A stretch of 64,000 nt of DNA from Thermosynechococcus sp. CL-1 (GTDB lineage: Bacteria > Cyanobacteriota > Cyanobacteriia > Thermosynechococcales > Thermosynechococcaceae): contig NZ_CP040671.1 of NCBI RefSeq assembly GCF_008386235.1, forward strand, positions 932,001-996,000. The letters are read 5' to 3'. Every line of letters starts with the position of its first letter. Position 1 is the first letter of the stretch. The position numbers and the translations under genes were made by a program. The notes below the pieces were generated by a model. That model had not been told where the DNA came from. It searched no databases and was given only the letters and a program-made list of their open reading frames with translations. This document shows positions 28,603 to 37,838 of the stretch, in pieces.

Positions 28603-29880
28603 ATGGTCATGACATCGGCTTTTGCCCCCGCAGAACAATCGCTGGTCGCTTCTCCCCAAGAATTGCCCGCCGTGGATGTGGCGATTGTCGGTGCGGGGAT
28701 TGTGGGTCTGAGTTTGGCCTGTGCGCTGCGAAACAGTGGTCTAGCGATCGCCCTCATTGAGGCAACCCCCTACGCGCGGGAAAACACCAAAGGCCAAGCC
28801 TATGCCCTGCACCAAGTGTCTCGTTGTTTCTTTGAGGGGATAGGGGTGTGGGATCAGTTGATGCCTCACGTGCAGCCCTTTGAGGTGGTACAACTCTCCG
28901 ATGGACGGTTCCCCTTGACGGTTCGCTTTTCCCCCGCCGATTTGGGCACAGAAGCCATTGGTTATGTGGCTGCGCACGCCGCGATCGCCGAGACCCTACA
29001 GAGCGTTCTACAGTCTGTTGGCAATGTGACGTTCTATTGTCCGTGGCGGGTGGTGACGAATGAGATAAAGGGCGATCGCGCTCAGTTGACGCTCATTTCT
29101 GGTGACCCGGCCGCCCCCAAGGTGGCTCACTTGGCAGCGCGTTTAGTGGTGGCAGCAGATGGGGGCAAGTCTCCTTTGCGGCAACAAATGGGCATTGAAC
29201 CCAAGGGATGGCAATATGGTCAGTCCTGTGTGGTTGCTACCCTCGATGTTGCCCATCCCCAACCCGTGATCGCCTATGAACGCTTTTGGCCAACAGGCCC
29301 CATGGGGGTGCTGCCCCTAGCGGGGAATCGCTATCGCGTGGTTTGGACACTGCCCCACCCAGAGGCGGAAGCCGTTGCTGCCCTCGACGATCGCGCCTTT
29401 CTAGCGAAACTGCAGCCCTATCTTGACCCACAGATGGCGGAGATTACCGCTGTGAGCGATCGCTTTGTCTTTCCAACCCAATTAATGCAAGTGAATTCCT
29501 ATGTGGCCGATCGCTTTGTGGTTATTGGCGATGCGGCCCATCGCTGTCATCCCGTGGGAGGGCAGGGGCTAAATTTAGGCCTGCGGGATGTGTGGGCACT
29601 AGCGCAACAAATTCTTGCTACGCCTTGTGAGAGACTGGGCGATCGCCCGTCCTTGATCCAATTCCACCGTCAACGTTGGTGGCAAAATGCCCTAACCCTT
29701 GGATTTACCGACCTGCTCAATCGGCTTTTTTCCAATGCGTGGTGGCCTTTGGTGGGGGTGCGCCGCTGGGGCTTGTGGCTGTTGCGAACTGTTGCCCCCT
29801 TCAAACGTCTGGTGCTGCGGTTTATGGCCGGTCTCCTGCTACCCCTACCCAGCGATCGTCAATTCCCCAGAGGGCGTTAA
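28603..29880 (+). CDS. UbiH/COQ6-family FAD-dependent hydroxylase
   Basis: 425 aa flavoprotein monooxygenase. Rossmann motif DVAIVGAGIVGLSLACAL at about residue 25, the DG motif VVAADGGKSPLRQ, and the UbiH signature GDAAHRCHPVGGQGLNLGLRD. The C-terminal 60 residues are hydrophobic and basic, suggesting membrane contact. In cyanobacteria such enzymes are candidates for quinone or isoprenoid-ring hydroxylation; the substrate here is unknown. ATG 28603 or ATG 28609. Confidence 0.85.
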   Translation: MVMTSAFAPAEQSLVASPQELPAVDVAIVGAGIVGLSLACALRNSGLAIALIEATPYARENTKGQAYALHQVSRCFFEGIGVWDQLMPHVQPFEVVQLSDGRFPLTVRFSPADLGTEAIGYVAAHAAIAETLQSVLQSVGNVTFYCPWRVVTNEIKGDRAQLTLISGDPAAPKVAHLAARLVVAADGGKSPLRQQMGIEPKGWQYGQSCVVATLDVAHPQPVIAYERFWPTGPMGVLPLAGNRYRVVWTLPHPEAEAVAALDDRAFLAKLQPYLDPQMAEITAVSDRFVFPTQLMQVNSYVADRFVVIGDAAHRCHPVGGQGLNLGLRDVWALAQQILATPCERLGDRPSLIQFHRQRWWQNALTLGFTDLLNRLFSNAWWPLVGVRRWGLWLLRTVAPFKRLVLRFMAGLLLPLPSDRQFPRGR

Positions 29881-29960
29881 AACTTTCTGCGCAATTATCG
29901 CTAGCGCCGTCATTCTGTAGGATTAATTTGACAGAGAAACGAACCACTTGGGAGAAATAG

Positions 29961-31280
29961 ATGGCTGCTACGGATGATCTAGAGAAAATTCGCCGCCAGT
30001 TTGACTATGGTCCCTATCCCCGTGTTGCCATTGACAAAACTCCCAAGGATGAGCCGAATGTTCTCTTTGTCCACGATTTGGTGACCGCCTTTTATGTGCG
30101 AGATCATCGGGTGCCAGAGACCAAGGGCAAGCGGATTCTCGATGCTGGTTGTGGGACAGGTTATAAGTCCTTGGTGTTAGCCATTGCCAACCCCGGCGCG
30201 GAAATTGTCGGTATTGACCTGTCCCCTGAGTCTGTGAAGTTAGCGGCAGAGCGACTCAAGTTCCATCACTTTGACAACGTTTACTTTGAGGCGCGCTCCA
30301 TTTTGGATTTACCCAGTTGGGGCGAGCAGTTTGACTACATCAATTGCGATGAGGTGTTGTATCTGCTGCCTGACCCCGTCGCAGGCCTCAATGCCCTCAA
30401 AAGTGTCCTTAAGCCCGATGGTATCTTGCGCGCCAATCTCCACAGTGCGCTGCAACGCTTCCCCTACTTTCGTGCCCAAAACCTCTTTAAGCTGATGGGC
30501 TTGATGGACGACAATCCCGAAGAAATGGAAATGGACATTGTCCGCGAGATCATGAAAGAACTCAAGGATGGTGTCGATCTGAAGGTTCGCGCTTGGAACC
30601 CGCACTATGAGAAGGAGGAGAGTAATGAGACCCTCTTGGCGAATCATTTACTGGTGGGCGATAAGGGCAGCACGATTCCCCAACTCTTTCAATACCTAGA
30701 AGCAGCGGGTCTGGAATTCATTTCCATGGTTAACTGGCGCCACTGGAATCTGGTGGATCTCTTCAAAGACCCAGAGAACCTGCCCACCTTTTTAGCGCTG
30801 AGCTTGCCCGATGTGCCGCAGGCGGTGCAATTGGAGATGTATGAACTTTTGCATCCCGTGCATCGCCTCTTGGATTTTTGGTGTAGTCCGCAACCCCGTG
30901 CCACTGTACCCGACTTAGGGGAATGGTCTGAGGAGCAGTGGGATCAAAGTACGATTTATCTGCATCCGCAACTGCGCACTGAGGCAATCAAGGAAAAATG
31001 GCTAGGGTATCTCAATGACCGCATGATTGTAGACTTGGGCACATTTATGTCCTTTTCTAGTCCCACGTCGGTCTATGTGGATCCGCTGGGATTGGCAACA
31101 CTGCTGCCCTTGTTTGATCAGCCCCTTCCCTTTCCAGAGCTGTGCGATCGCTATCAACGCTTGGCACCCCTCGACCCCGTCACCCTAGACCCCATTGAAC
31201 CAAGGGTGGCACGGCAACAACTGCAAGCCCTCTTGACCCGCTTGGAAGTGAGTTTATTTGTTTTGGTCAGCCTACCCTAG
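29961..31280 (+). CDS. class I SAM-dependent methyltransferase with C-terminal extension
   Basis: 439 aa. Methyltransferase motif I is RILDAGCGTGYKS, the acidic loop IVGIDLSPESV, motif IV FDYINCDEVLYLLPDP, and post motif LKPDGILRANLHS. The N-terminal 45 residues and the C-terminal 200 residues (WRHWNLVDLF, SSPTSVYVDPLG) are outside the catalytic core and conserved in cyanobacterial homologues. The substrate is unknown. The 3' end overlaps the DUF819 gene by 9 bp. Confidence 0.82.
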   Translation: MAATDDLEKIRRQFDYGPYPRVAIDKTPKDEPNVLFVHDLVTAFYVRDHRVPETKGKRILDAGCGTGYKSLVLAIANPGAEIVGIDLSPESVKLAAERLKFHHFDNVYFEARSILDLPSWGEQFDYINCDEVLYLLPDPVAGLNALKSVLKPDGILRANLHSALQRFPYFRAQNLFKLMGLMDDNPEEMEMDIVREIMKELKDGVDLKVRAWNPHYEKEESNETLLANHLLVGDKGSTIPQLFQYLEAAGLEFISMVNWRHWNLVDLFKDPENLPTFLALSLPDVPQAVQLEMYELLHPVHRLLDFWCSPQPRATVPDLGEWSEEQWDQSTIYLHPQLRTEAIKEKWLGYLNDRMIVDLGTFMSFSSPTSVYVDPLGLATLLPLFDQPLPFPELCDRYQRLAPLDPVTLDPIEPRVARQQLQALLTRLEVSLFVLVSLP

Positions 31281-32384
31281 GCCCATCCAGCCAAGAGCTT
31301 GGGCAAGTGCTAGTCCCAAATAGTTGGCGATCGCATAGCCAAGCAGTCCTAGGGTAATCCCTACCCCCATTAACTGAGGCTGATGCCGACCGGTGGCTTG
31401 GGCAACGGCTGTGGTTGGTCCCCCCACTGCGGCTTGGGAGGCAAGGGCAATCAGTTCCACATCCAACTTCAGGAGTGTCCCAAGACCAAAGGTGACAAGA
31501 CCGTGGGTAAAGACAATCACAGTAGCAAAGAAAATCATGTCCAGTCCCACCGGAATTAGCGAGGGCACATGGGTACCGGCACCAATCACCGTAAAAAAAA
31601 GATTCAGGCCAAACATTCCCAGAGCGCCCGTGCCCCGCAGGTAGCGCATCCACTTAAATTGCGCCAGCGCCAAGCTGAGGGTGGTAAGCCAGACAATGGT
31701 GGGAATTAGCGGCCAAAACTGATGCAGTGCCGTTGACAGGACCAAGATAGCCACAGCCAAGCTGAGGAGAATGGCTAGATCTAGGGGGGCGATCGCTGAG
31801 GTGGTGGGCAGGGGAGTCACCGTAGCCGCTTCCCCCTGATCCCGTGGTGGATAAAAATGTGCCAACAGCGAAGGCAGACTCAGCGTGGTGGCCAGCCAAA
31901 TGGCCGTGAGCAGGTTATCCGCCGTCGTTGCCGCACTAAAGAGCAAATCCGAAAGGTTGAGGGCACGCCCAACCCCCACAAAGTTAATGCTGCCGCCAAT
32001 ATAACTGGCCGCCAAACTGCCCGCCAAGCGGGGGGTATCCCCGAGAAACCGACTGTGGAACAGCACACTGGCAAGGAGCGCACCCACCAAGGTTCCAAAA
32101 CTAGCAAGGCCAAAGGCTAACAGGGCCGATCGCCCCAAGCGCCGCACATCCTGTAAATTCACCAGCAGTAGTAGCCAGACGATCGCCAACGAGGTGATGG
32201 TGCCGTAGATCGTGTCATAGACCGGCGATTGTTGGGGAATAAGACCCAAATTTGCACAGATGGCCGCCAAGATCAAAATGATCAGCGAAGACCCCAAGCG
32301 TGCCGCCCAGCGAAAGCGATGCTCTAGCCATAGCCCCAGAGCCGTCAGGGTTAATAGGATGCCCCAAAGGATCAAGTCATCCAT
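31272..32384 (-). CDS. DUF819 family integral membrane protein (putative transporter)
   Basis: 370 aa with about ten transmembrane helices. SYIGGSINFVGVGRAL and the C-terminal AAVGGPTTAVAQATGRHQPQ are the paired glycine-rich family motifs. DUF819 resembles secondary transporters of the CPA/AT superfamily; the substrate is unknown. Last gene of the dapF-VWA-matrixin-DUF819 unit, overlapping the matrixin gene by 8 bp. Confidence 0.8.
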   Translation of the reverse strand: MDDLILWGILLTLTALGLWLEHRFRWAARLGSSLIILILAAICANLGLIPQQSPVYDTIYGTITSLAIVWLLLLVNLQDVRRLGRSALLAFGLASFGTLVGALLASVLFHSRFLGDTPRLAGSLAASYIGGSINFVGVGRALNLSDLLFSAATTADNLLTAIWLATTLSLPSLLAHFYPPRDQGEAATVTPLPTTSAIAPLDLAILLSLAVAILVLSTALHQFWPLIPTIVWLTTLSLALAQFKWMRYLRGTGALGMFGLNLFFTVIGAGTHVPSLIPVGLDMIFFATVIVFTHGLVTFGLGTLLKLDVELIALASQAAVGGPTTAVAQATGRHQPQLMGVGITLGLLGYAIANYLGLALAQALGWMGLG

Positions 32385-33096
32385 GGGGGGGCAACTCCGC
32401 TAGCCGCTGTCCCAACCGTGTTGGCTGCTCATAGACCCGCCGCAGGGTATTCACATCCCGCTGTGAAATGGGGGGCGGATCCGCCACTTGGGCAAAATAG
32501 AGGGCATCAGTGGGTAGGGGGCTATGTCCCCAAATGCCGAGGGCATGACCCAGTTCATGGCGCAGCGCTGCAAGGACAAACTTGGCAGCTTGAGTCGGAC
32601 GCACCACGACACGGCAGCGATGGCGCAGCACCCCTTGGCTATCCACAAAGAGTTCGTAGCTGGTTTCAGCAAAGCGGGCGCGGCGGTTATTTTGATCCGT
32701 GGGTCGCTGCGAGAGCAAGCGAATATTCGCCGCTAGGCTGGCATCCACAATTTTTAGGGGCAAATAGGCGGACCACTCCTTTACGGCCTGTTCTGCCGCT
32801 GCTTGCCACACATGGTTCGGATCCCACGGCGGCGGTTCAATGGCAACGGTGACCGGGAACTCTGTCCACAGTAGATAGCCCACTTCCACCGCTTGGACTT
32901 CATCAAAATAGTCCTCACCTTTCCTAGGAATCTCAGCTAGGGAGGGGGGCAACGGATAATGCACTGCTGCTGGCAGTTGGATATTCTGGCGCGTCAGGTT
33001 TGCGGTGCCTGCCAAAGACTCCCAATTCCCTTGGGTACCGCCCAGCATCAATCCTAGGGCAACCATGCACACCAAGAACCACCAGCGACGCTTCAT
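32377..33096 (-). CDS. matrixin-type zinc metalloprotease, secreted or membrane-anchored
   Basis: 239 aa. An N-terminal hydrophobic segment (WWFLVCMVALGLML) acts as signal peptide or anchor. The catalytic motif HELGHALGIWGHS follows the metzincin HExxHxxGxxH pattern. A Met-turn is not obvious because the chain ends about 50 residues later, unusually short. Likely acts in periplasm or outside. It starts 9 bp after the VWA gene. Confidence 0.8.
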   Translation of the reverse strand: MKRRWWFLVCMVALGLMLGGTQGNWESLAGTANLTRQNIQLPAAVHYPLPPSLAEIPRKGEDYFDEVQAVEVGYLLWTEFPVTVAIEPPPWDPNHVWQAAAEQAVKEWSAYLPLKIVDASLAANIRLLSQRPTDQNNRRARFAETSYELFVDSQGVLRHRCRVVVRPTQAAKFVLAALRHELGHALGIWGHSPLPTDALYFAQVADPPPISQRDVNTLRRVYEQPTRLGQRLAELPPHG

Positions 33097-33105
33097 CTTT
33101 GCTCC

Positions 33106-34008
33106 TCAACAGGTCTGTACAAAGGGCCAGCCCGGAAATCGCCAGAGAATGATGGGAATTGCCACTGTCCAGAAAAAGGCATTGAGCAAGGCAATTTGAC
33201 CCGCCAGATTCATCGGCAAATGCAACCATCCCTGCAGCACCCAGCGATCCAAGGGCAAGACCAAGAGCCACATAAAACAAATGACGGCCATTCCGCCCCA
33301 AAAGATTGGCCAGCGGGCGTTGCTATTGAAGCCCTCAAAAAAGGTTTGACCCACCAGTTCTTCGAGAATGGCGACGGGGGCAGAGCGGTATTGCCCACCT
33401 GTGACTTGGGTAGCGGCGGCGAGTTGCGGAGCATGATCACCGACAACAATGGCGTTGATTTTGACTCGTTGTTGGCGGGCATTGGCCACCACGCCTGCAT
33501 CTACTGGGGCTTCCCCATCGGTAATGAGGAGCAGTTGGCGGCAGCGATTCGAGATCTGTTGCAGTTGTTGGGTGGCCATGGCGATCGCCCCCGAAAGATT
33601 GGTGGCACTGGGATCCACTTGGGCAAGCAAGTCACTGCGATTGAGGGCTTGATCCAGTTGGGTGAGGAGCAGATCACTATTGGTTTCAAACCGCGGCGTC
33701 AGAAACACCACATTGCGACCAAAGCCGTGGATCATGACTTCGTTGGGGTTGGTGAGTTCCCGTTGGTTACGTTGTAAGTAGAGCTTGGCAGCGAGCACCT
33801 GCTGCGCCATTACAGTTTGCGGTTGATTAAATTGCAACGGATTATTGCCAAACGTACTGCCGCTGAGATCAAGGGAGAGAACAACGGCGACACTAGGGCG
33901 TCCCCAATTCAACAGTGAGAAGAGCAACGCCAGCAGGACACAGCCTATGAAAAGAATGAGGGGAATCTGAAAAAGAGGGTAATACCACAGTTGTCGCCGA
34001 CGAGTCAT
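33106..34008 (-). CDS. VWA-domain membrane protein (Bat-like)
   Basis: 300 aa. Membrane helix at about 12-35, then a von Willebrand A domain with complete MIDAS residues: LSLDLSGST (DxSxS), NLSGA, and LLITDGEAP. Three further hydrophobic segments lie at about 232-290. The topology resembles BatA/B-type proteins, which associate with AAA ATPases or proteases. Placed between dapF and a metalloprotease, 7 and 9 bp away. Role unknown. Confidence 0.8.
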   Translation of the reverse strand: MTRRRQLWYYPLFQIPLILFIGCVLLALLFSLLNWGRPSVAVVLSLDLSGSTFGNNPLQFNQPQTVMAQQVLAAKLYLQRNQRELTNPNEVMIHGFGRNVVFLTPRFETNSDLLLTQLDQALNRSDLLAQVDPSATNLSGAIAMATQQLQQISNRCRQLLLITDGEAPVDAGVVANARQQRVKINAIVVGDHAPQLAAATQVTGGQYRSAPVAILEELVGQTFFEGFNSNARWPIFWGGMAVICFMWLLVLPLDRWVLQGWLHLPMNLAGQIALLNAFFWTVAIPIILWRFPGWPFVQTC

Positions 34009-34015
34009 AACTCAC

Positions 34016-34876
34016 CTAAGGCAAGGTACCGCTAAAGACTGCGAGGGCAGGCCCGGTCATATACAAATGTTGGCTAGGCAAATCCCAGCGAATATGGAGA
34101 TCTCCCCCCGGCAGTTCAACCGTGGCTTGGGCTTGATCGCCCACAGGACTGAGGCGATGGGTCAAGACGGCAGCGACGAGGGTGGCACAGGCTCCCGTTC
34201 CACAGGCAAGGGTGATACCAGCTCCCCGTTCCCAGACGCGCATCCGCAAGCGATCGCTCCCTAGGACTTGCACAAACTCAGTATTGGTACGCTGGGGAAA
34301 AACGGGGTGATGTTCAAACTGTGGGCCAAGGGTTGCCAGATCAACCGCAGCGACATCCTCGACAAACGTGACACAGTGGGGATTGCCCATACTCACACAC
34401 GTCACCAACCACGGGCGATCGCCCACCATTAGGGGCACATCAATCACCTTTTGATCTGCGGCTGCCAAGGTGGTGGGAATCTGCTGCGCCAAGAGTTGGG
34501 GTTTACCCATATCCACCGTTACCTGACCATCCGCTTGTACCTCTGGCACAATGAGACCGGCAAGGGTGTCAATGCGGTAGCGCACGATTTCGCCGGCGGA
34601 GCGACCCTCAAGGGCAAAAATAAACTTGGCCAAACAGCGAATGCCATTGCCGCACATTTCGGCCACTGAGCCATCGGCATTGTACATCCGCATGCGGTAG
34701 TCGGTATCCCCCGTGCCTGTCAGCAAAAAAATCACGCCATCGGCGCCGACCCCAAAGTGGCGATCGCACCAGTGTTGCGCTTGTTCTGGGGTTAAGAGCA
34801 GCTCTTCCTGATGGCGGTTGTCAATGAGTAGGAAATCGTTACCTAACCCTTGGTACTTCTGAAAAGATAGGCTCAT
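34016..34876 (-). CDS. dapF: diaminopimelate epimerase
   Basis: 286 aa, converts LL- to meso-diaminopimelate for lysine and peptidoglycan. Both active-site cysteines are present: AEMCGNGIRC and ITLACGTGACA. The N-terminal YQGLGNDFLLID is diagnostic. First gene of a four-gene unit, divergent from hfq with 29 bp between the starts. Confidence 0.96.
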   Translation of the reverse strand: MSLSFQKYQGLGNDFLLIDNRHQEELLLTPEQAQHWCDRHFGVGADGVIFLLTGTGDTDYRMRMYNADGSVAEMCGNGIRCLAKFIFALEGRSAGEIVRYRIDTLAGLIVPEVQADGQVTVDMGKPQLLAQQIPTTLAAADQKVIDVPLMVGDRPWLVTCVSMGNPHCVTFVEDVAAVDLATLGPQFEHHPVFPQRTNTEFVQVLGSDRLRMRVWERGAGITLACGTGACATLVAAVLTHRLSPVGDQAQATVELPGGDLHIRWDLPSQHLYMTGPALAVFSGTLP

Positions 34877-34905
34877 AAAATTGAAAAGGTACGAGAGGGA
34901 AATCC

Positions 34906-35124
34906 ATGACCGACGAATTCAATACGGCACTGCCCAGCATTCGCCAGTTGCAGACCTTCATTAAAGATAGCACCGAGGTTGAAGTCAAGCTCAGCACCAG
35001 TGATCTCGTGGTTGGTAAGGTGCGCTGGCAGGATATGAATTGCCTCTGCGTTGTCGATCACTATGATCAACCCACCATTATTTGGAAGCAGGCCATTGTC
35101 TTTATTAAACCCAAGCTAGCCTAA
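34906..35124 (+). CDS. hfq: cyanobacterial Hfq
   Basis: 72 aa Sm-like protein matching the short, divergent cyanobacterial Hfq ([34 protein letters not shown]). In Synechocystis this protein does not act as a classical RNA chaperone; it supports type IV pilus function and phototaxis by binding PilB. ATG 34906 has GAGAGGGA upstream. The 3' end overlaps larC by 9 bp. Confidence 0.9.
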   Translation: MTDEFNTALPSIRQLQTFIKDSTEVEVKLSTSDLVVGKVRWQDMNCLCVVDHYDQPTIIWKQAIVFIKPKLA

Positions 35125-36315
35125 GGACCACAGTTGCAGCGCCACTGCCAAGGCCTCTTGATAGACCACCTGCCAAGGCTGCTGATGCTGACGGGCAAGG
35201 GCGGCACAGTCTTCGTATTCCGGCTGGACATTGAGCCGCTGTCCTTGGTGTTCGGCTACTTTCACCCGTACTTCACCAAAGACCGTTGCAATGGTTTTAA
35301 TTTGGCGTTCAAGGATATAGCGCTCCTGTACCTGCCGCCGCAGCCCCAGCGTCGTTGTTTCCCGAAAGAGGGTCTGGACACAGGCGGCCTCAACACTGGG
35401 GGGACACAGCACCGTGAGCAACACCCCCAAGCGTGACTTTTTCATCGTAATGGGTTGGTAAAAGACCTCAATCGCACCAGCAGCATAAAGTTGTTCAAGA
35501 GTATAGCTGAGGGCTTGGGGTGTCATGTCATCCAGTTGGGTTTGCAGTTCGACAATGGTTTTTGCCGTAGTTGTTTCTGCTGAGTTCGGCAGCGTTCCCA
35601 ACCAGAGACGCAAGAGATTCGGTAGGGGCAACTCTTGACTCCCAGCGCCTAAGCCCACCCGTTTCAATGTCATCGCTGGCGGCGCACCAAAGCCCTCACT
35701 GAGGGCACAGACAAGGGCAGCGCCTGTGGGTGTCACCAATTCTTTTTCAATACCGTTGCTGTAGAGGGGCACTTGGTAGGTTTGGCACAGTTGTAAGACC
35801 GCAGGCACGGGCACCGGCAATTGACCATGGGCAGCTTTGACCATTCCGCCGCCCGTTGGTAAAGCAGAGCAGTAAATGCGGCTCACATCAAGGTAATCCA
35901 GCCCTAAGCAGGTGCCGACAATATCCACAAGCGCATCCACCGCTCCCACTTCATGGAAATGTACTTTTTCTGGCTCAATGCCATGCACGGCGCCCTCAGC
36001 AATGGCCAAGGCTTCAAAAACCTTGAGACTCCAGTCACGGGCGCGATCGCTAAGGTGGGCGGCACGGATTTGCTTTGCAATGTCTGGCCAATGGCGATGG
36101 TGATGGGAGTGGCGATCGCGCAGATGCACCTGTGCTTTTAATCCCCGCTGTCCCTTGCGCTGCACTGTTTGAATGGTTAGCTCAAACTCATTGGCAATTC
36201 CCAGCTTTGCCAATTGGCTTTGGAGGTAGTCGAGGGGAACCCCCAGATCAAGGAGGGCACCCAGACACATATCCCCCGCCACCCCAGCAGGGCAGTCAAA
36301 ATAGGCAACCGTCAT
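35116..36315 (-). CDS. larC: nickel-pincer cofactor biosynthesis protein LarC
   Basis: 399 aa. [20 protein letters not shown], a histidine-rich stretch [13 protein letters not shown] at about 70, [17 protein letters not shown], and the C-terminal [15 protein letters not shown] are typical. LarC inserts nickel into the pincer cofactor of lactate racemase-type enzymes through CTP-dependent chemistry. larB, larE and larA are not in the window, so the client is unknown. Confidence 0.9.
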   Translation of the reverse strand: MTVAYFDCPAGVAGDMCLGALLDLGVPLDYLQSQLAKLGIANEFELTIQTVQRKGQRGLKAQVHLRDRHSHHHRHWPDIAKQIRAAHLSDRARDWSLKVFEALAIAEGAVHGIEPEKVHFHEVGAVDALVDIVGTCLGLDYLDVSRIYCSALPTGGGMVKAAHGQLPVPVPAVLQLCQTYQVPLYSNGIEKELVTPTGAALVCALSEGFGAPPAMTLKRVGLGAGSQELPLPNLLRLWLGTLPNSAETTTAKTIVELQTQLDDMTPQALSYTLEQLYAAGAIEVFYQPITMKKSRLGVLLTVLCPPSVEAACVQTLFRETTTLGLRRQVQERYILERQIKTIATVFGEVRVKVAEHQGQRLNVQPEYEDCAALARQHQQPWQVVYQEALAVALQLWSLG

Positions 36316-36387
36316 AGCAAACTCACAGGTGCAGCGGCACTAAGGACTATGATACCGGGTTTATAGTGAGCGAAACTGCGAGGAGAC

Positions 36388-36768
36388 TTACCCTACCGCT
36401 GAGGTTTCTGTGGCGATCAACAGCTCATCAACTATAACCGACGGTTGCCACTGGTAGCGCCTCAAGTTAATGCGATCGCCCGCCTCAAAAATAATCCCCT
36501 CTGCTTCTAGGCGCCAGCGCTGTAACTCATCCGTCCCTTGGCGTTGGGGCGCGTAGGAGATTTTGCCTTGGGCATTAACCACCCGATGCCATGGAATGTC
36601 AGAATTCGGTGCCACTTGATAAAGGGCATAGCCCACATAGCGTGCATGCCGTGGCCAACCACACAGGGCAGCAATTTGGCCATAGGTGGCCACACGTCCT
36701 ACGGGGATTTGCTTCACTAACCAATAAATTTTTTGTTGAAACGTCAGTGCCTGTGTATCTGTCTTCAT
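36388..36768 (-). CDS. alkyltransferase-like (ATL) protein of the MGMT family
   Basis: 126 aa DNA-binding alkyltransferase domain. GRVATYGQIAALCGWP is the helix-turn-helix segment. The reactive-cysteine motif PCHRVV is replaced by PWHRVV, with Trp for Cys. ATL proteins bind O6-alkylguanine without repairing it and pass the lesion to nucleotide excision repair. Here uvrB lies 17 kb away, so there is no operon link. The long C-terminus after the core is slightly unusual. Confidence 0.85.
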   Translation of the reverse strand: MKTDTQALTFQQKIYWLVKQIPVGRVATYGQIAALCGWPRHARYVGYALYQVAPNSDIPWHRVVNAQGKISYAPQRQGTDELQRWRLEAEGIIFEAGDRINLRRYQWQPSVIVDELLIATETSAVG

Positions 36769-37100
36769 AAGATTTCATATTTTAAGGCACATTCAACCCC
36801 TCTAAATCCGTATTCCTACGGAGGAAAGCATCAAAATGAACCCCCTAGATTAAACATTAAGGGTGGTAACAGGATTACTAAATTCAATTAAGAACACCTG
36901 CCCCCGAAAAGATAGATCGGTCATGATTTAAGCAGCAGCAATGCTGAGGCAGGGGAGGGTGGAATTCTTTGCTTTGTGTTGAACCATGATGTGTTTCTCA
37001 TCTAATTGTTTTTTGCTGAATGATTGCTTCTATGCTTTTTTGACTTGAGCTCCCAATTGTCTTTGTCGATATTCTTGACGCTATTTGATGGAGTCGCCCT
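36769..37100 (+). other. 332-bp AT-rich intergenic region before the V4R operon
   Basis: No ORF. The segment is AT-rich and probably holds the operon promoter and a long leader. Two small inverted repeats are visible: CAGCAATGCTG (around 36937) and a CCTGCC/GGCAGG pair enclosing it. No consensus promoter stands out. GGAG at 37090-37093 is the ribosome site for the first V4R gene. Confidence 0.4.
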
Positions 37101-37838
37101 ATGACCATGACCAGTTCCCGACCCCAAGCCGCCGCTGGCGATCGCTACGGTGTTAACCATCTCCTGCGCAAAAAATACCCGAAACGCCACCATCACTATG
37201 CTTTTTGGGACTTCTTTCAATTCGATAGCGATCGCGGTACCTATACCGATTGGAACAATGCCCGTAACCTCCTAGTGACTGAAGACTTCATCATTGGCCT
37301 CATTGAAGGCCTTGAAGAGGAAGTTGGCCCTGCCTCCAGCGTCGTCATGTACAAAATTGGTGAAGAATGGGGACGCCGCGATGCCCGCTTCTTCCAAGAG
37401 TGGTTTCCCACGGAATATGGCTATGAGCAGGGGATCAAGCAAATGCGGCTTCCCTATGTCCTCGAAGCTTGGTGGTGGCCCTGCACAACCCAAGGCTGGG
37501 GCAACTGGGAAGTGGATCTCAGCGAGCAAAAACATGGCTTTATGTTCATCAATATCTTTGATTCCGTTGTGGCGCGTACCTTGGGGGATGTTGGCCGACC
37601 CGTGTGCCACCTCTACGCAGGCCTCTTTGCCGGTTTCTTTAGCGGCCTGATTCAAAAAGAACTCAGTTGTATTGAAATCCAGTGCTACGCTATGGGGGAA
37701 ACCTACTGCAAGTTCCTGCTCGGCAAGCAGGATCGCATTGATGCCGCTGCCTTCTGGCAAAACGAAGGAGCCTCCGCCAAAGATATTGAAAAACGGCTCC
37801 GCAGTGGAGAACTGGTCTATGAAAAACCTAAACGGTAA
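37101..37838 (+). CDS. V4R-domain protein, Slr0144-type
   Basis: 245 aa. The V4R (4-vinyl reductase) domain covers about 60-215 and ends in the motif CYAMGETYCKFLLG with two cysteines, a likely metal or ligand site. LIEGLEEEVGPASSVVMYKIGEEWG is the domain start. V4R domains bind small hydrophobic molecules; the family also includes BchJ-type proteins. First gene of a cluster matching Synechocystis slr0144-slr0152, which was linked to photosystem II assembly. It overlaps the next gene by 20 bp, suggesting coupling. Confidence 0.82.
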   Translation: MTMTSSRPQAAAGDRYGVNHLLRKKYPKRHHHYAFWDFFQFDSDRGTYTDWNNARNLLVTEDFIIGLIEGLEEEVGPASSVVMYKIGEEWGRRDARFFQEWFPTEYGYEQGIKQMRLPYVLEAWWWPCTTQGWGNWEVDLSEQKHGFMFINIFDSVVARTLGDVGRPVCHLYAGLFAGFFSGLIQKELSCIEIQCYAMGETYCKFLLGKQDRIDAAAFWQNEGASAKDIEKRLRSGELVYEKPKR

